Source: CAYYUA01 sp964542585
GTDB lineage: Bacteria; Bacteroidota; Bacteroidia; CAILMK01; CAYYUA01
Length of the DNA stretch: 64,000 bases
Assembly (NCBI GenBank): GCA_964542585.1
Contig: CAZIUI010000002.1
Location: forward strand, 62,001-126,000
Reading direction: 5' to 3'
In this document: piece after piece, positions 34,441-42,390 of the stretch
How positions within the stretch are numbered: the first letter of the stretch is position 1
Layout of the letters: every line of letters begins with the position of its first letter
Notes under the pieces: model-generated
Database searches by the model: none
Seen by the model: the letters and a program-made list of their open reading frames with translations, nothing else
Told to the model about the DNA's origin: nothing
Program-made: the position numbers and the translations under genes

Positions 34441-35252
34441 GAAGTAGCCCCAAGTTTTTTTTCTAGCGATGTAGCTTTGCGCTCATAAAAACCATCGGAC
34501 TTCAATTTTATAGTGTCCAATATTTGTTTGGCTTCTGCTATCCTATTACCTGAAAGATTAGCTAAAGCAAGGAACCATAAATTGGGTAATTTAAATTTTT
34601 TGGGGAGTTTTGCTTTTTTAGCTTTATGGAAATGCTTGATAGCGGCCTTTGATTGACTTTTGGCTAAATAAGCATTACCCAGGTAAAAATGCGTTAAAGC
34701 TCCTGCGCTTTCACCTTCAATTAAACGCTTTAAGAGCGGGATAGCCGCCTTGTAATTTTTAGCTGAGTATTCATTCATTGCTTTTATTAAAACGGGATTG
34801 TCTTTGGTTTTAGCCGTGGGCGATCGGTATTGTTGAGTAATGTGATTGGGATAAGCCTCAAACTCGCTGTAAGCTAAGGATGAAGAATCAGATGGCGCCA
34901 TCCAATAAAATCCACCTGCTAAACCAATACTAAGGGCTATAATCAAAAAAGCCGCAACTTTCAAGATTGGTTTATCTAAAGCGAGAATACTTGCCGGTTT
35001 GTTGGAAGCCCTCTGACGCTTTTGGGAAGAATTGGTGGCCTGATCAGCTTGAAGTTCAGCCTCATATTGCTGAAGCTTAGCCTTTATATCCTGCTTTACT
35101 TTGTATTCTAAGCCTTCCATTAGACTACGGTGAAATGCTACTTCTTTGCGTAAAGCTGGATCCACTTCCATAGCAGCCTGTACCTCGCGGTTTTCTTTTT
35201 CCGATAAATCCCCCCTTATAAATTGTATAATGTAGTCTTCGGAATAAGGCAT
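34437..35252 (-). CDS. Anti-sigma-like single-pass membrane protein with TPR region
   Basis: 271 residues. The cytoplasmic N-terminal part (about 1-95) begins YIIQFIRGDLSEKENREVQAAMEVDPALRKEV, a layout seen in anti-sigma and related regulators. One transmembrane helix lies at about 99-118. Periplasmic TPR-like helices follow (ALTHFYLGNAYLAKSQSKAAIKHFHKA). There is no HxxxCxxC zinc motif. It starts 13 bp after an ECF sigma gene, so it is presumably the partner that restrains it and senses the envelope. Assignment rests on position plus architecture. Confidence 0.75.
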   Translation of the reverse strand: MPYSEDYIIQFIRGDLSEKENREVQAAMEVDPALRKEVAFHRSLMEGLEYKVKQDIKAKLQQYEAELQADQATNSSQKRQRASNKPASILALDKPILKVAAFLIIALSIGLAGGFYWMAPSDSSSLAYSEFEAYPNHITQQYRSPTAKTKDNPVLIKAMNEYSAKNYKAAIPLLKRLIEGESAGALTHFYLGNAYLAKSQSKAAIKHFHKAKKAKLPKKFKLPNLWFLALANLSGNRIAEAKQILDTIKLKSDGFYERKATSLEKKLGATS

Positions 35253-35265
35253 ATCTTAAAGTAAT

Positions 35266-35841
35266 TTATTCTAGCGCTTTGATTCCAAAATTAGACTTAA
35301 TATAATTGACTATCCGGTATTTAACAGCTTTTACAGCATCGCTATTTTGATAACCTAAACGCCTAGCAATTTCAGACATAGAACAACCCTCAAGATAATA
35401 TAATTCCATAACCCTCCTATGAGTATAATGCACATCCTGAAGCAGGTTTTCAACTTCATGATTCGTTTCATTTAAGCTTGACTGATAGGCTTCGATAGTC
35501 CAACCCCGAGAGTTTTCCAAATCAGACCAAGCCATGTCAGTGGGATTTCGGGAAGCCTCTCTCATTCGCTCCAGGATATGATTTGTTCCTATGGAGAATA
35601 AATAAGTTTTAACAGATGCCTTTTCAGGATCGTATTGCTTTTTTTTGACTTTAAGGAAGAGCTCAGCTACAGCTTCCTGGAAAACGTCTAATAAGGTTTC
35701 CTGATCCAACTTATAACGATTAGCAGCCCAATTAACAAAAAGCATGCGATACTCGTCATAAATACCTTGAAATACAGCTTCATTCCCTTTCTGGAGCTTC
35801 GCCAATAACTGAGCCTTTTCCATTTGATTAATAGGCATCAT
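35266..35841 (-). CDS. ECF-type sigma-70 family RNA polymerase sigma factor
   Basis: 191 residues. Region 2 runs through about 21-90 (YDEYRMLFVNWAANRY, LLDVFQEAVAELFLKV). Region 4 at about 135-185 contains HRRVMELYYLEGCSMSEIARRLGYQNSDAVKAVKYR, a helix-turn-helix. Typical ECF length, no region 1 or 3. ATG at 35841 and 35838 are equivalent starts. It is followed by a membrane anti-sigma-like gene. A promoter-like element about 66 bp upstream matches the housekeeping consensus. Confidence 0.88.
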   Translation of the reverse strand: MMPINQMEKAQLLAKLQKGNEAVFQGIYDEYRMLFVNWAANRYKLDQETLLDVFQEAVAELFLKVKKKQYDPEKASVKTYLFSIGTNHILERMREASRNPTDMAWSDLENSRGWTIEAYQSSLNETNHEVENLLQDVHYTHRRVMELYYLEGCSMSEIARRLGYQNSDAVKAVKYRIVNYIKSNFGIKALE

Positions 35842-35906
35842 GCAAGGGATGTTTTTAATAAACTAAAAGTTTTAGCATCTATTTAAAGTACTTTACGGTT
35901 AAACTA

Positions 35907-35935
35907 AAAAGCTAATATATGCAATCTAAAACAAA
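35907..35935 (-). promoter_or_regulatory. Putative promoter for the ECF sigma gene
   Basis: On the minus strand TTTG (35935-35932), a 17-bp spacer and TAGCTTTT (35914-35907), which matches TAnnTTTG at 7 of 8 positions. It lies 66 bp before the ATG. It resembles the housekeeping consensus and so says nothing about autoregulation. Confidence 0.35.
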
Positions 35936-36121
35936 TTAAAAATACTCCAAACTCAAGTTACAATTAAGTGTCTTTCAATTGGTGTTAGTGGTTTTTGTGA
36001 TTAAAAGCGCTACCACCAGAAGACAAATAGGCTCTACCACTGGCAATAGTTCTTATTTGTAAGGTAAAATTTGGCTCTTATAAAGCTTTATACTATTGAA
36101 AATCAGTTTTTTATAGAAGTT

Positions 36122-36226
36122 TTAAAATTTTTTAGGCTGCTGTTTACCTGTTCCACAAAAAAACCGAAAAAGGGGAAAAATAAATGGCATCTCCGCCTCA
36201 TCTAATTCTTCCCTTTCCTTTTCCAT
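36122..36226 (-). CDS. Doubtful 34-residue ORF after trkA
   Basis: ATG at 36226 opens 34 residues: a charged half (MEKEREELDEAE), then a hydrophobic/aromatic stretch MPFIFPLFRFF, CGTG and a basic end. It starts 51 bp after the trkA stop inside the loop of the long inverted repeat. Its amphipathic make-up resembles small leader or membrane peptides, but it may be chance. No homologue recognised. Confidence 0.2.
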   Translation of the reverse strand: MEKEREELDEAEMPFIFPLFRFFCGTGKQQPKKF

Positions 36227-36262
36227 TGTCCTTTTTTGGGTTTCAAAAGCGAGGCGGAGGTG
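36188..36262 (-). terminator. Long-armed inverted repeat downstream of trkA
   Basis: CATCTCCGCCTC (36188-36199) and GAGGCGGAGGTG (36251-36262) pair over 12 bp with one wobble or mismatch and a 51-base purine-rich loop on the minus strand; AT pairs beyond the arms may extend it. After it on the minus strand come T-rich tracts (TTTTTCCCCTTTTTCGG and seven T). It may terminate trkH-trkA transcription or be a structured RNA. The large loop is atypical for an intrinsic terminator. Confidence 0.45.
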
Positions 36263-36276
36263 TTATTTAAAACCAT

Positions 36277-36936
36277 CTAGTTGAATTGATTGAGTAATTT
36301 TCGAGTCACCCCCTCCCTTGTAAAGAGGGTGACCAGATCTCCGGCATGAATTTCTGTATTACCATCAGGTACAATAAGTTTATCTTTACGTTTAATGGCC
36401 ACCACCAAGCTTTCCTTTGGCAGGAGTGATTTTTCGTTAATCTGTTGCAGGTCCTTTTGAATAAGGGGAGCACCTTCATTTACCGTTATTTCAATGATCT
36501 CAGCACCGTTGCCTAAGTCCATAAAATCTTTAACTCCCGGGCGCTGAAGGGTACGGTAAAGGAATTGCCCGTTTAAGCGGAAAGGATTACCAACGGTAGC
36601 TATTCCCAGTTCATCAAAAAGGCTCAGATGCTCATCATCTGTTACGCTACTGATCAAACGCTTCACGCCAAGCTCCTTTCCAAGCATCATCACCATGAGG
36701 TTCACTGCGTCATCATTCGTAGTAGCGATCATGGCATCAGCTTGATTAACCTCCGCATCTTTTAATTTTTCCAACGATGAGGCATCTGCATTTGACACAA
36801 AACAATCCATGTTAGCGCTTACCCATTGGGCCCTTGATTCATCCTTCTCAAAAACCAGCACTTCCTGATCATCATTTACCGCTGATTGAATAACATGGCG
36901 GCCTGTGCGACCGGCTCCTACAATGACCACATACAT
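36277..36936 (-). CDS. trkA: TrkA/KtrA-type potassium channel regulatory subunit
   Basis: Peripheral RCK protein that gates the TrkH/KtrB potassium channel in response to nucleotides. 219 residues: a Rossmann RCK_N domain starting with VVIVGAGRTGRHV (GxGxxG) and a C-terminal RCK_C domain (about 135-215; VPDGNTEIHAGDLVTLFT). Only one RCK pair is present, about half the length of E. coli TrkA (458 residues), as in KtrA. It lies 32 bp after trkH and forms a two-gene potassium-uptake unit. Confidence 0.93.
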   Translation of the reverse strand: MYVVIVGAGRTGRHVIQSAVNDDQEVLVFEKDESRAQWVSANMDCFVSNADASSLEKLKDAEVNQADAMIATTNDDAVNLMVMMLGKELGVKRLISSVTDDEHLSLFDELGIATVGNPFRLNGQFLYRTLQRPGVKDFMDLGNGAEIIEITVNEGAPLIQKDLQQINEKSLLPKESLVVAIKRKDKLIVPDGNTEIHAGDLVTLFTREGVTRKLLNQFN

Positions 36937-36968
36937 AAATCGGGGATGATTTTAAATTTATTTTAAAG

Positions 36969-38522
36969 TTAAACCCTTATCATACGAGTTCCCAGAAAAA
37001 AACTACGGAACAAAGCCAATACGGGGAAGATCTCTAAACGCCCAGCCCACATCTGAAGCACATAACACCACTCAATAGGGGTGGCCATATCAGGTCTTGT
37101 AAGCCCCGTACTTAATCCAATATTCTGTGCCGAAGCTGCCTCAAAAAAAGCGTTAGCCAATGAAAAGGAGCTATCACAAAAGTAGACCGTTATAAGTGTT
37201 CCGATTAAGATCAAAAGAAGGTAAAGAAAAGTAAAGGTTCCTGCCTCCGATATCCACTTGTGCATGTCCCGTTCTTGATAACTTACGCCATTGAAACGAA
37301 CAGTTTGAACAACCCCTCTTAACATAAAATATTTATTAATCTGCCACCAGATGCCCTTCCCGATTACTAGGATACGAATAATTTTAATACCACCTGTTGT
37401 AGAACCTGCTGCTGCTCCAATGATCAAACCAGTAAAAACAAAGAAAATAATGCCTTCATTACTCCAGACCTGAATATTAGTAGTTTGCCATCCGGTAGTC
37501 GTAAGGGCACTGATATACTGAAAAAAGCCATGTTTAAACGGTGCATCCACAACGCCTCCATCCAATAAAAATAAGCTTAAGCAAGTTCCACCAATAGCAA
37601 TGGCTATAAAAACCGAACGAGTCTGGAGGTTTTTCCAAAAGACATTAAGCTGCTTGTAATGAATAAGCTTGTAATAAAATGGAAGGGCTAAACCTCCCAT
37701 TATCATCGGAAGGCAGTGCGCGTATATCAAAGCATTAGACTGATAGCCTGCTATACTAGCATCCAAAGTACTGAAACCACCAGTAGCCAAGCCAGTCATT
37801 GCATGATTAATAGCGTTAAAAGCCATTTTACCTAACGGATAATCCGGTTTAAACCAAATACCAGCTAGCCATAAGTAAATCGCTGTAATTAGGGTAAGGC
37901 CTACGTAGATCTGCCATATTGCCCGAGCAGTTCCTATAATATTAGGTTTTAGTTTTTCCCCGCTGTAATCAGAACCTGAAAATTGCATTGCTCGCTGACT
38001 AGGGGACTGCCGCAAAATGGCTAAGCTGAGTACGATAAAACCTACCCCGCCGATCCATTGAGCCAGTGACCGGTAGAACAATAGCCCCTTCCCTATTGAT
38101 GGTTCATGTACGGCCATTGTAAGCCCTGTGGTGGTATAGGCGCTCATACTCTCAAAAAAGGCATGCAGCGGATTGGTAAAATGGTATAAGCTTGAGGTAT
38201 AGGAAGCACCCTGAGGAACAAACCCAGTAGCGACCTCGGGAGGCGTTATAATGGCGGTAAAGTAAAAAGGAAGCGCACCTAATATTGCTAAACTTAACCA
38301 CCCACTAGCAGCCGTAATAAGGGCATGCTTATTGGTTAGTTCAGGTGCATTCTTGATACCTTTAAATAATAGTAGACCAACCACAAGGGTTAGAATACTT
38401 GAATAAGCCAGGCCCAAAGCCGTATAAAGCTCTCCATAAACTAGGGCAACAAGGAGTGGAAGCACCATCACCCCAGCTAAAAGGGCTAAAAGCCCTCCAA
38501 TTTGCTTAAAAACACCACGCAA
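36969..38522 (-). CDS. trkH: TrkH/KtrB-family potassium uptake protein
   Basis: Potassium-translocating membrane subunit, 517 residues, with repeated membrane-pore-membrane units. Visible selectivity-filter-like segments include MSAYTTTGLTM (about 127-137), NHAMTGLATGGFST (about 240-253) and GAAAGSTTGGIKIIR near 375. Start is TTG at 38522; an in-frame ATG at 38468 would cut into the first helix, so TTG is preferred. It forms an operon with trkA and probably imports K+ for turgor control. Confidence 0.92.
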   Translation of the reverse strand: MRGVFKQIGGLLALLAGVMVLPLLVALVYGELYTALGLAYSSILTLVVGLLLFKGIKNAPELTNKHALITAASGWLSLAILGALPFYFTAIITPPEVATGFVPQGASYTSSLYHFTNPLHAFFESMSAYTTTGLTMAVHEPSIGKGLLFYRSLAQWIGGVGFIVLSLAILRQSPSQRAMQFSGSDYSGEKLKPNIIGTARAIWQIYVGLTLITAIYLWLAGIWFKPDYPLGKMAFNAINHAMTGLATGGFSTLDASIAGYQSNALIYAHCLPMIMGGLALPFYYKLIHYKQLNVFWKNLQTRSVFIAIAIGGTCLSLFLLDGGVVDAPFKHGFFQYISALTTTGWQTTNIQVWSNEGIIFFVFTGLIIGAAAGSTTGGIKIIRILVIGKGIWWQINKYFMLRGVVQTVRFNGVSYQERDMHKWISEAGTFTFLYLLLILIGTLITVYFCDSSFSLANAFFEAASAQNIGLSTGLTRPDMATPIEWCYVLQMWAGRLEIFPVLALFRSFFLGTRMIRV

Positions 38523-38579
38523 CGGCTCAGGCTTTGGAAGGGGTTAGGCCTTTAGCTTAACAAAATTAATTGCTATACT

Positions 38580-38600
38580 CACCCTTTAATTGTAAGGGTG
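38580..38600. terminator. Small hairpin between fabG and trkH
   Basis: CACCCTT and AAGGGTG form a perfect 7-bp stem with a 7-base loop, 38 bp after the fabG stop. No T-run follows on the minus strand, so it is at best a weak terminator or an RNA-stabilising stem. Confidence 0.3.
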
Positions 38601-38638
38601 CCATATCAGGCTAAATATTTAAAAGGAACTTCCCCTTA

Positions 38639-39385
38639 TCAGGAGTGCATTCCACCGCAAACACTAAGCGTTTGGCCGGTTATGTAAGACGCTCTGTCAG
38701 AAGCAAGGAAGACAGCTGTATCTGCCACGTCCTGCACATGCCCGGCTCGCTGTAAGGGGATAATATTAGTCCATTGTTCCAAGGTTTCGGGGTCAAGGTT
38801 TTCAGTCATCTCGGTTTCAATAAACCCCGGAGCTATAACATTACTACGGACATTCCGTGATCCCAGTTCTTTAGCCAGGGATTTTGAAAAACCCTCAATA
38901 CCAGCTTTGGACGCAGCATAATTAGCCTGCCCGGCATTTCCCTGCAATCCAACAACAGAGCTAATATTGACAAAAGCCCCTTTCCGATTTTTCATAAGTG
39001 GCTTAACAGCAAACTTGGAAATATTAAAAATGGACTTCAGGTTGTTATTGATGACCTCATCCCATTGGGATTCATCCATCCGCATAAGTAAGTTGTCACG
39101 GGTAACACCCGCATTGTTAACGACTACCTCAAGCCCGCCGAAATCTTTGGTAACATTTTGGATAAGGGCCTCCGCAGCTTGGTAATCGGCTCCATCTGAT
39201 TGGTATCCTTTCGCTTGCACACCTTTTTGTTCTAGCTCTTCTTTCAAGGCCTCAGCTTTTTCAACTGAGGAATGGTAAGTAAAAGCTACCTGCGCACCTT
39301 CCTCAGCAAATTTTTGAGCGATGCCACGGCCAATACCCCTGGTTGCACCCGTAACCAGTGCAATTTTTTGATCAAGCATTCCCAT
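38639..39385 (-). CDS. fabG: 3-oxoacyl-ACP reductase (FabG)
   Basis: NADPH-dependent ketoacyl-ACP reduction in fatty-acid elongation. The 248-residue short-chain dehydrogenase has the cofactor motif TGATRGIGRG (about 14-23), NNAGV near 90, and the catalytic triad Ser in ISSVVG (about 142) and Tyr-Lys in YAASKAG (about 155-159). IAPGFIETEMT and the C-terminal YITGQTLSVCGGM are FabG-typical. Two close ATGs, 39385 and 39379, are both possible. Confidence 0.93.
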   Translation of the reverse strand: MGMLDQKIALVTGATRGIGRGIAQKFAEEGAQVAFTYHSSVEKAEALKEELEQKGVQAKGYQSDGADYQAAEALIQNVTKDFGGLEVVVNNAGVTRDNLLMRMDESQWDEVINNNLKSIFNISKFAVKPLMKNRKGAFVNISSVVGLQGNAGQANYAASKAGIEGFSKSLAKELGSRNVRSNVIAPGFIETEMTENLDPETLEQWTNIIPLQRAGHVQDVADTAVFLASDRASYITGQTLSVCGGMHS

Positions 39386-39437
39386 TGAAGGACATTTTAG
39401 TGGTTCGAATGGATCCGATATTTGTGCTATTCAGGAT

Positions 39438-40319
39438 TCAAGCATTTACTTTTTGAAGGGCTTTGGTCATGGTTTTACCTATGTGAGCCGGATTGTCTAC
39501 CACATGAATACCGCAATTCCGCATGACCTCCATTTTTGCGGCAGCTGTATCCTCAGCACCCCCTACTATAGCTCCGGCATGGCCCATTGTTCGTCCCTTT
39601 GGAGCAGTTTGGCCTGCTATAAAGCCTACAACAGGTTTAGAACCATGTGCTGCAATCCAGCGGGCAGCCTCAGACTCCATGGGACCTCCGATTTCTCCTA
39701 TCATGATAATTCCGTCAGTTTCATCATCATCCATAAGAAGTTCTACCGCTTCCTTAGTAGAGGTACCTATAATGGGATCACCTCCTATTCCAATGCAGGT
39801 AGATTGTCCCATTCCCTGTTTAGTCACTTGATCCACAGCTTCGTAGGTTAACGTACCTGACCTGGAAACAATGCCAATTTTTCCTTTAGTATGGATAAAC
39901 CCTGGCATGATGCCCACTTTAGCTTCATCAGGAGTGATGACACCAGGGCAGTTAGGTCCTACCAAACGGCTGTTTTTATCCGAAAGGAATTCCTGAACCT
40001 TGATCATATCTTTTGCGGGAATGCCTTCGGTTATGCAAACGATCAGGTCAATCCCTGCGTCTGCAGCTTCCATGATAGCGTCCGCTGCAAAGGGAGGAGG
40101 AACAAAAATGACCGATACATTAGCTCCGCCTTCTTTTACAGCATCTTCAACCGTATTAAATACCGGCTTGTCTAAGTGTTTTTCACCGGCTTTACCGGGG
40201 GTAACGCCACCTATAACGTTGGTACCATAACTGATCATTTGCTCTGCATGAAAGGAACCTTCTTTACCGGTAATACCTTGAACTACAACTTTTGAATGGG
40301 AATTAACTAAAACACTCAT
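39438..40319 (-). CDS. sucD: Succinyl-CoA synthetase, alpha subunit
   Basis: NAD-fold alpha subunit that binds CoA and carries the phosphohistidine; makes ATP or GTP from succinyl-CoA in the TCA cycle. 293 residues with VVVQGITGKEGSFHAEQM (about 11-28), GPNCPGVITP, IGIVSRSGTLTYE, and the active-site region GHAGAIVGG containing the phosphorylated His near 247. The beta subunit (sucC) is not in the window, which is common in Bacteroidota. The neighbouring fabG lies 52 bp downstream. Confidence 0.96.
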   Translation of the reverse strand: MSVLVNSHSKVVVQGITGKEGSFHAEQMISYGTNVIGGVTPGKAGEKHLDKPVFNTVEDAVKEGGANVSVIFVPPPFAADAIMEAADAGIDLIVCITEGIPAKDMIKVQEFLSDKNSRLVGPNCPGVITPDEAKVGIMPGFIHTKGKIGIVSRSGTLTYEAVDQVTKQGMGQSTCIGIGGDPIIGTSTKEAVELLMDDDETDGIIMIGEIGGPMESEAARWIAAHGSKPVVGFIAGQTAPKGRTMGHAGAIVGGAEDTAAAKMEVMRNCGIHVVDNPAHIGKTMTKALQKVNA

Positions 40320-40429
40320 TGTGCAAGATTTTGTAGGAAATTTTGAATCATTGAATTAGTCGAAAAACTTTAAAAGTGCAACCGCCATTTAATAGTAATT
40401 TGCTAATAGGGCAAACTTGGCTAAAAATC

Positions 40430-40464
40430 AAGAAAGCCCACCCATGAATGAGGTGAGCTTTCTT
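40430..40464 (-). terminator. Hairpin downstream of the SlyD-like gene
   Basis: AAGAAAGCCCACC and GGTGAGCTTTCTT can pair over 13 bp. The one C-A mismatch on the plus strand becomes a G-U wobble on the minus strand, followed by GATTTTTAG. The strand preference agrees with terminating the minus-strand SlyD-like gene that stops at 40539. Confidence 0.55.
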
Positions 40465-40494
40465 AAAACGATTAAATAATCACACAGTAGTAGT

Positions 40495-40512
40495 TTTTTA
40501 TGGCCATAAAAA
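40495..40512. repeat. Perfect 18-bp palindrome
   Basis: TTTTTATGG followed directly by CCATAAAAA is a perfect dyad 27 bp after the SlyD-like stop. It could be an operator or a simple AT-rich stem. It lies in the intergenic region between sucD and the SlyD-like gene. Confidence 0.5.
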
Positions 40513-40538
40513 GCATCAAAAAACCTTACCTGATATTT

Positions 40539-40991
40539 TTATTGGCCACTGCCTTTACCAGAAATTTCCACCAATTCCAGGTCAAAGGTTAGATCTTGAC
40601 CTGCAAGGGGATGATTCGCATCTATGGTCATAGCCTCTTCCGTGATTTCCTTTACCACCACAGGAATGTTATTTCCTTCATCTTGTTTGATTTCTAACTG
40701 ATCACCAACTTGCGGATTCAAGTGCTCGGGGATTTTGTCTTTTTCTAACTGCAAAACCAGATCATCCCGGCGCTCCCCATAAGCAAAGTCGTAAGGCACT
40801 TGTTCAGTTTTAGTTTCACCTGCTTCCATGCCAATTACGGCTTGTTCAAATCCTTGAATTAGCTGACCCTTACCGATTTCAAAATCGAGGGGCTCTTCTT
40901 GTTGTGTTTGATCGAAAACTTCTCCGTTCGAGAGCTTGCCCACATAGTGAACCTTAACTTTATCTCCCAATTCTGCTTTTTGATTAGCCAT
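40539..40991 (-). CDS. SlyD-like FKBP-type peptidyl-prolyl isomerase
   Basis: Cytoplasmic prolyl isomerase/chaperone of 150 residues. The FKBP fold is split by a SlyD-type insert-in-flap domain: GDKVKVHYVGKLSNGEVFDQT (about 8-28), GKGQLIQGFEQAVIGMEAGE (about 41-60), the insert from about 66 to 120, then HPLAGQDLTFDLELVEI (about 126-142). The His-rich metal-binding tail of E. coli SlyD is absent; the C-terminus is GKGSGQ. It appears to be monocistronic. Confidence 0.92.
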   Translation of the reverse strand: MANQKAELGDKVKVHYVGKLSNGEVFDQTQQEEPLDFEIGKGQLIQGFEQAVIGMEAGETKTEQVPYDFAYGERRDDLVLQLEKDKIPEHLNPQVGDQLEIKQDEGNNIPVVVKEITEEAMTIDANHPLAGQDLTFDLELVEISGKGSGQ

Positions 40992-41121
40992 AATTTAGCC
41001 TCTACTTCCTTTAATTAATGAAAAGATTGTCGTCATTTATTTATTGAAGAGCTTCCTAAAAAAAGGAGTTCATCAATATACTTTTAAATAAGTGCTGTTC
41101 TGAATAATTTGAACTGGTTTT

Positions 41122-41358
41122 TTATTGATCACGGTTGCAATCGACCCTAACCGAGTCATAGGATGAATATGCTTCCTCTAGCTCATCTTCTTTATCATCT
41201 AATTGCCACGGATAGCCACACTTTTGGGGTGAGGTTTTAAGGGCTCGCTCACCATTAGTCTGCGTATAAGTGATCTCGCAGGTCATGCATTTCTCGCAGG
41301 AAGCGAATCCTCCAAGAACAAAAAAACCGCTTAGTATTAGAAGTAGTCCTCTTTTCAT
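41122..41358 (-). CDS. Small Cys-rich lipoprotein
   Basis: 78 residues from ATG at 41358; the frame continues 12 codons upstream, but the chosen Met gives a standard lipoprotein signal (KRGLLLILSGFFVLGGFASC). The mature part is acidic and contains five cysteines after the lipobox start (EKCMTCEITY, QKCGYPW, VDCNRDQ), a pattern that suggests two disulfides or a metal site. No family recognised. It lies 54 bp after the gene at 41412-42368. Confidence 0.6.
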   Translation of the reverse strand: MKRGLLLILSGFFVLGGFASCEKCMTCEITYTQTNGERALKTSPQKCGYPWQLDDKEDELEEAYSSYDSVRVDCNRDQ

Positions 41359-41411
41359 AAACCCAAAATCGTTTAAAACAAAGGTAATCATCATTACTAC
41401 CTGATCAAACC

Positions 41412-42368
41412 TTATTCTTCATCTTTTTCTTTATTAGCATTTTCTGAATCTTCCGCCGGGGTGAACTCGGCCGGGAAATATTGCTCTTTAAACTTCCAGA
41501 CGCCCTTCTTAGGCATGAATTTGTAGTAGTCGTAGGTGCCATCTGGCACGTAGGTGTTTCTCATACCTCTACGTCTTTTACTTGGAGGTACCAAGTGATC
41601 GAATGCTATCACCTGCTCTTGGGCATCGTATTCTACCTGCATTTTCGCTTCATTGTTGTATTTCCACATGACGCGCTTTTGCTTTTTATCGTCTTTTAGA
41701 AAGATAGGAGCACCAAAGCGAGGCTTATCTGATTCTGTGAAGTGAATAACATCTATCAACTTACGGTTCATGGTATGATTGAAACCATCCCAGCCTAGCA
41801 TTGTATAGTACTTTTTACCATCTATTTCCTGTTGGATCATTTTAAAGTATTGAGCACCATACCATCCCTCTCTCCCGAGGATCGTATCCCTTGCATTAAG
41901 TAAAGCATCTTCTACCCGGTCATATAATGGGTATAATTGCAGGCTATCATCATTCTTCATTTGGATCACCCCGTAATAGCGATAAGTATTGTCGGCAAAA
42001 TTGATGTGCCAATTATACAAGCGAAAACGCTTATCAGGGGGAGTAAAAGTAAACATGTATCGCAACGAGTCGAATGGGTAGTTGAAAGAACCGGGAATTT
42101 GAAGCGCTTCTATTAATGCCGGTATGAAACGCTTTAAACTCCTGACGCGAGTAGCCTGCCGCTTACCATCCACCATGCTATCACCAATGCCATGTAGCTT
42201 GGCCTCTTGCTGTTGAAGGCTATCAATTTGAGCTGGACCATGAGGCCTTTGAGCAATTGCATGGTTAGTGCTTACAAAAAAAGCCATAATCCCTGCTAAC
42301 AAGGCTAAAACCCAAAACCGTATTTCGTTTCCATGATTTAGCCTTTTAAACGACTCCGACCCTTCCAT
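41412..42368 (-). CDS. Conserved exported protein of unknown function
   Basis: 318 residues from ATG at 42368. The frame stays open to 42557, but that part overlaps the end of the thiolase and is not credible. A hydrophobic N-terminal segment (IRFWVLALLAGIMAFFVSTNHAIAQ) is a signal peptide. The mature protein has many aromatic residues and segments such as NWHINFADNTYRYYGVIQM, REGWYGAQYFKM and DGTYDYYKFMPKKGVWKF. The tail is acidic. It resembles unannotated Bacteroidota outer-envelope proteins; no function can be given. Confidence 0.72.
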   Translation of the reverse strand: MEGSESFKRLNHGNEIRFWVLALLAGIMAFFVSTNHAIAQRPHGPAQIDSLQQQEAKLHGIGDSMVDGKRQATRVRSLKRFIPALIEALQIPGSFNYPFDSLRYMFTFTPPDKRFRLYNWHINFADNTYRYYGVIQMKNDDSLQLYPLYDRVEDALLNARDTILGREGWYGAQYFKMIQQEIDGKKYYTMLGWDGFNHTMNRKLIDVIHFTESDKPRFGAPIFLKDDKKQKRVMWKYNNEAKMQVEYDAQEQVIAFDHLVPPSKRRRGMRNTYVPDGTYDYYKFMPKKGVWKFKEQYFPAEFTPAEDSENANKEKDEE

Positions 42369-42390
42369 ATATTGTTTTACTCCTATCGCT

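Larger units (their letters stand above)
35842..36276. other. Longest gap (435 bp): promoter, tiny ORF and long hairpin
   Basis: No conventional gene. It holds (a) the sigma-gene promoter candidate at 35907-35935; (b) AT-rich sequence at about 35930-36120 with nothing I can name; (c) a 34-codon minus-strand ORF at 36122-36226; (d) an inverted repeat with arms at 36188-36199 and 36251-36262 just after the trkA stop. See the separate entries for (a), (c) and (d). Confidence 0.6.

Noticed and set aside
39453..39851. Plus-strand ORF of 132 codons inside sucD
   Set aside because: Antisense shadow of a well-conserved gene; no recognisable domain or start context.
40500..40592. Short plus-strand ORF starting in the palindrome and running antisense into the SlyD-like gene
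   Set aside because: Thirty codons, mostly antisense to a conserved gene, with no supporting context.
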